64,000 nucleotides of DNA, taken from NCBI GenBank assembly GCA_947628535.1, contig CANRAF010000003.1, forward strand, positions 33,953 through 97,952, in the 5' to 3' direction. Under the pieces are notes generated by a model. It saw only the letters and a program-made list of their open reading frames with translations, was not told the origin of the DNA and ran no database searches. The position numbers and the translations under genes are program-made. The DNA is from an uncultured Bacilli bacterium (GTDB taxonomy: Bacteria > Bacillota_I > Bacilli_A > RF39 > UBA660). How positions within the stretch are numbered: position 1 is the stretch's first letter; each line of letters starts with the position of its first letter. Below, piece after piece: positions 61,073 through 64,000 of this stretch.

Positions 61073-62272
61073 TTAAAACTTACTATTTCTTCTTATTTTT
61101 CTTACCATGAATATTGTAAAAACTATTATTATAATATAGAAAAATGCAGCCATTAAAATTACTAAAGAACTTGGGAATAGTCTTTCATTTAAATTAACAG
61201 GTATTTTACAAATTAATTTTTCTTTATAAAAAATGTTTATATCTCCAAGTTTTTCTCCATATTTGTTATTTGGAGTAACTGTCTCTATTCCATCGTAAAC
61301 TATTGTGATATCATCTTTACTATAATTATTTTCTATGTAATATGAATAATCTTTGTCTGCCTTTATTACTATATCATTTGTTGGAATCGAATTTTTAGTA
61401 TTAATTGTTGTTAAGATTTGTCCCTTTGTAATTATTTTTTTATAACTATAATTTTTAAAATAATATTCATATATATTTTTGGCATCTTTTACGTTGTAAC
61501 CATTTTTAAATGCTCTTGTAGTAATAAGCATTAAATTTACATCATTATAGTTTGCAATTGATGCTAAAGCAAAACCAGCATCTGTTTCAAAACCTGTTTT
61601 ACCACCTTTTATATATGGCGCTTCAACATCATATGTTTTTAGATATCCATAAATTGTATGATGTATAGTTTTTCCATCACTTAATTTATATCTATAAGTA
61701 GTCATAATTTTTTTTAATGTTTCATTGTTAAGAGCAGTTTTAAAAAGAATTGCATAATCACTCATAGTAGAGTAATTATTTTTATCATCCATACCAATTG
61801 GATTTGCAAAACTAGTATTATACATACCAAGTTCTTTAGCTTTTTGATTCATCTCTTTTACAAAGTTTTTTTCGCTACCAAGAGTAAGCCTTGCCAAAGC
61901 ATTAGCACAATCTGCACCACTTTCCATTAAAAGTCCATGTAGAAGTTCAAGATAAGTATAACTTCTATTTATGTCAAGAGAAGAACCTGAAGCATCCATT
62001 TCAATTAATTTATCATAATCACTTTTAACAAAAGTTACTTTTTCATTTAAATTGTCAATATGTTCTATAGCTACTAAAGCAGTCATTACTTTAGTAAGTG
62101 ATGCTATACTAACTTTTTGATCTTTGTTTTTTTCATAAAGAATTGTATCATCATTTAAATTATATAAAATAGCATTGTTAGATACTATTTCTAAAGCATT
62201 TACATTTCCTATAAGAATAAAGCTTCCTAAAAGTAATGTTATAGTTAAAAATAAATATTTATAAAATTTCAT
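61073..62272 (-). CDS. D-alanyl-D-alanine carboxypeptidase
   Basis: SIASLTKVMTALVAIEH (SxxK), ESGADCANALA, KGGKTGFETDAG (KTG). Confidence 0.93.
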   Translation of the reverse strand: MKFYKYLFLTITLLLGSFILIGNVNALEIVSNNAILYNLNDDTILYEKNKDQKVSIASLTKVMTALVAIEHIDNLNEKVTFVKSDYDKLIEMDASGSSLDINRSYTYLELLHGLLMESGADCANALARLTLGSEKNFVKEMNQKAKELGMYNTSFANPIGMDDKNNYSTMSDYAILFKTALNNETLKKIMTTYRYKLSDGKTIHHTIYGYLKTYDVEAPYIKGGKTGFETDAGFALASIANYNDVNLMLITTRAFKNGYNVKDAKNIYEYYFKNYSYKKIITKGQILTTINTKNSIPTNDIVIKADKDYSYYIENNYSKDDITIVYDGIETVTPNNKYGEKLGDINIFYKEKLICKIPVNLNERLFPSSLVILMAAFFYIIIIVFTIFMVRKIRRNSKF

Positions 62273-62390
62273 ATAAGTTCACCCTTTTTTTCCTTAATAT
62301 TCAGTATAACAAAAATCGACAAATTTTTCTACTTTTATTGTAAATATATTTAAATTTGTTATATAATTAATTTAAAGATAGGGTGGTTAC

Positions 62391-63323
62391 ATGTTTGATA
62401 AACAGTATTTACATAATTTAAAAGATAAATTCAATTATGAAGATAAAATAATAAAAACACTTGAAAAAATTATTCCATGTGTAATTTCTTATTATGGAAA
62501 AGAATATGAAAATCTTATTTTAGAAGCTTTATTTAATTGTGAAATAGTTAATTGTTCGTCAAAACAAACTATTTCAAAGGTCATAAATGATAGAAAACTT
62601 TCTCTTTTTGTAGGAGAGTCTTTAATGGGTGATATTGACTTAAAAAGAGGAGAGAGTATTTATAAAGTTAATTTAAAAATACTATATGATGAAATGACTA
62701 ATACTTATGAAATAGAAGATATTGATAGGTTTATTGTTACTAGTCATACTTTTAATTATGATTCTCCAAAAGGAATAGAAGTTCTAACACATGCTATATG
62801 TCATTTAATTAAAAGTTATGAAGATGAAATTTTAATTGATGAAAATAATGTTATTATTAGAAATGGTCTTTCATACGAAAAAAGAAAAATAAATTATGGT
62901 GATGAAATCTTTTTAGAGTTTACTGAAGAGTATGGAAAGGCTTTAGAAGAAGGATTTACAATTTATGATACTGAGAAAATTGTGTCTGATGTTTTAAAAG
63001 ATAATTATAATTGCTATGATTTTAATTCTGTGTATACTATAGCTCAGATTTTAAAAGAAAAATTTGATTTAGGAAAAGAGATAAATGATTTTGAAATAAA
63101 GGGTGATATTAAAGGCTTTAGAGAGAAGTATAAAGATGATGCATTAAATTTAGCTAATTTATGTGATGATTGTTTAAATGTAGAAAATGAAATGATTTTA
63201 TCATATTCAAGAGAAGATAAAGAAGAGAAAATGAGTATTTTAAATAAAATTTTAAGTAAAGAAGTTTATTCAAGTTTAATGAATATTTATAAAGCAAAAA
63301 ATATTGTTGGGGTGAAAAAATAA
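62391..63323 (+). CDS. hypothetical protein
   Basis: 310 aa ORF with GGGTGG RBS; no family recognised. Confidence 0.6.
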   Translation: MFDKQYLHNLKDKFNYEDKIIKTLEKIIPCVISYYGKEYENLILEALFNCEIVNCSSKQTISKVINDRKLSLFVGESLMGDIDLKRGESIYKVNLKILYDEMTNTYEIEDIDRFIVTSHTFNYDSPKGIEVLTHAICHLIKSYEDEILIDENNVIIRNGLSYEKRKINYGDEIFLEFTEEYGKALEEGFTIYDTEKIVSDVLKDNYNCYDFNSVYTIAQILKEKFDLGKEINDFEIKGDIKGFREKYKDDALNLANLCDDCLNVENEMILSYSREDKEEKMSILNKILSKEVYSSLMNIYKAKNIVGVKK

Positions 63324-63333
63324 AATAATATAT

Positions 63334-63358
63334 TAAACTACTGATAGTGTAGTTTTTT
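63334..63358 (+). terminator. Rho-independent terminator
   Basis: AAACTAC-tgatagt-GTAGTTTTTTA. Confidence 0.65.
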
Positions 63359-63359
63359 A

Positions 63360-63388
63360 TTGCACTTAAAAAGTAATTAGGTTATAAT
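63360..63388 (+). promoter_or_regulatory. promoter TTGCAC-17-TATAAT
   Basis: TTGCAC 63360-63365, TATAAT 63383-63388, then AAAGGAG RBS before ATG 63420. Confidence 0.65.
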
Positions 63389-63419
63389 AAAACTATAAGA
63401 AACTAAAGGAGTGATCCAA

Positions 63420-64000
63420 ATGAAGAAAATATTGTCTGGGGGGGGGGTATTAAATAAAGTAAAAGAATACTTATCAAAAGATATAAAAGAATATAATAAA
63501 GTATTCTTAGGTTTAGTATGTTTAATAATTCTAATGACAGCAGTATTTACATCACTTAAGATATCAAATTCATATGCAATATTTACAGATAGTATAAAAG
63601 GAAAGGAAACAATCACATTAACACTAGATAAGAATTTGGATAAAAGTGGGGCAAATAAGCCCGTTCTTTCTGATGCAATGGTACCAGTATATTATAGTGA
63701 TACAGACAAACAATGGCATAAGGCAGACGAAAATAATGAAGAGAAAGATTATAAATGGTATGACTATGATAAAAAGATGTGGGCAAACACTGTAACATAT
63801 GATCATACAAAATTATCAAATGAAAGTAAAACAAAAATAGAGGGAAAGACATTCAATGGAACAAGCGATTATGTAGATATGGGACATGAAAATGAGGATT
63901 TTGGTAATACAATCACTTTAGTGGCAAGATTTTCTTCAAATGGATATACTAGCAATGGTGGGCCATTGATAGATAATTCTGCCAATCCACAAGGTTTTGA
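63420..64000 (+). CDS. phase-variable SipW-type/LamG-like surface protein (partial, open to right edge)
   Basis: MKKILSGGGVLNKVKEYLSKDIKEYNKVFLGLVCLIILMTAVFTSLKISNSYAIFTDSIKGKETITLTLDKN...FNGTSDYVDMGHENEDFGNTITLVARFSSNG. Continuous with 10 G; absent from the ORF track because no stop lies in the window. Confidence 0.75.
   Translation, partial: MKKILSGGGVLNKVKEYLSKDIKEYNKVFLGLVCLIILMTAVFTSLKISNSYAIFTDSIKGKETITLTLDKNLDKSGANKPVLSDAMVPVYYSDTDKQWHKADENNEEKDYKWYDYDKKMWANTVTYDHTKLSNESKTKIEGKTFNGTSDYVDMGHENEDFGNTITLVARFSSNGYTSNGGPLIDNSANPQGF
63438..63447 (+). repeat. poly-G tract (10 G) within codons 7-10
   Basis: ATG AAG AAA ATA TTG TCT GGG GGG GGG GTA TTA AAT. Confidence 0.95.

Noticed and set aside
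63377-63852. Three reverse-strand ORFs (63377-63616, 63613-63852, 63624-63806)
   Set aside because: Antisense to the open surface-protein frame; low-complexity translations, no RBS or family signal.

Overview
AT-rich chromosomal window from a low-GC Firmicutes/Mollicutes-type bacterium. Most of it is housekeeping: leuS, folD, polC, polA, mutM, cdsA, rseP, queA, tgt, proS, feoAB, hsp20, a BceRS-BceAB-type module, ABC exporters and one tRNA-Ser(GCU). A surface/matrix gene island lies at ~30.2-37.9 kb. It holds three tandem A/B pairs of SipW-dependent (TasA/camelysin-like) secreted proteins, then three secreted proteins ending in an [IV]PKTG C-terminal motif. The main finding is three long poly-G tracts (9, 10 and 10 G) that stand out in this AT-rich sequence and sit at functional switch points. 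Two lie in the -35/-10 spacers of paralogous PKTG surface-protein genes. The third lies in codons 7-10 of a partial LamG-like surface gene at the right edge, where loss or gain of one G creates an immediate stop. Together they look like a mixed transcriptional and translational phase-variation system for surface proteins. Other points of interest are a YtqA-YtqB (MnmL-MnmM) fusion, a duplicated divergent XRE/AbrB regulator pair, LysM DNA repeats, a KMGKR variant in LeuRS and BceR-type operators. All calls come from reading the sequence; no database search was run.
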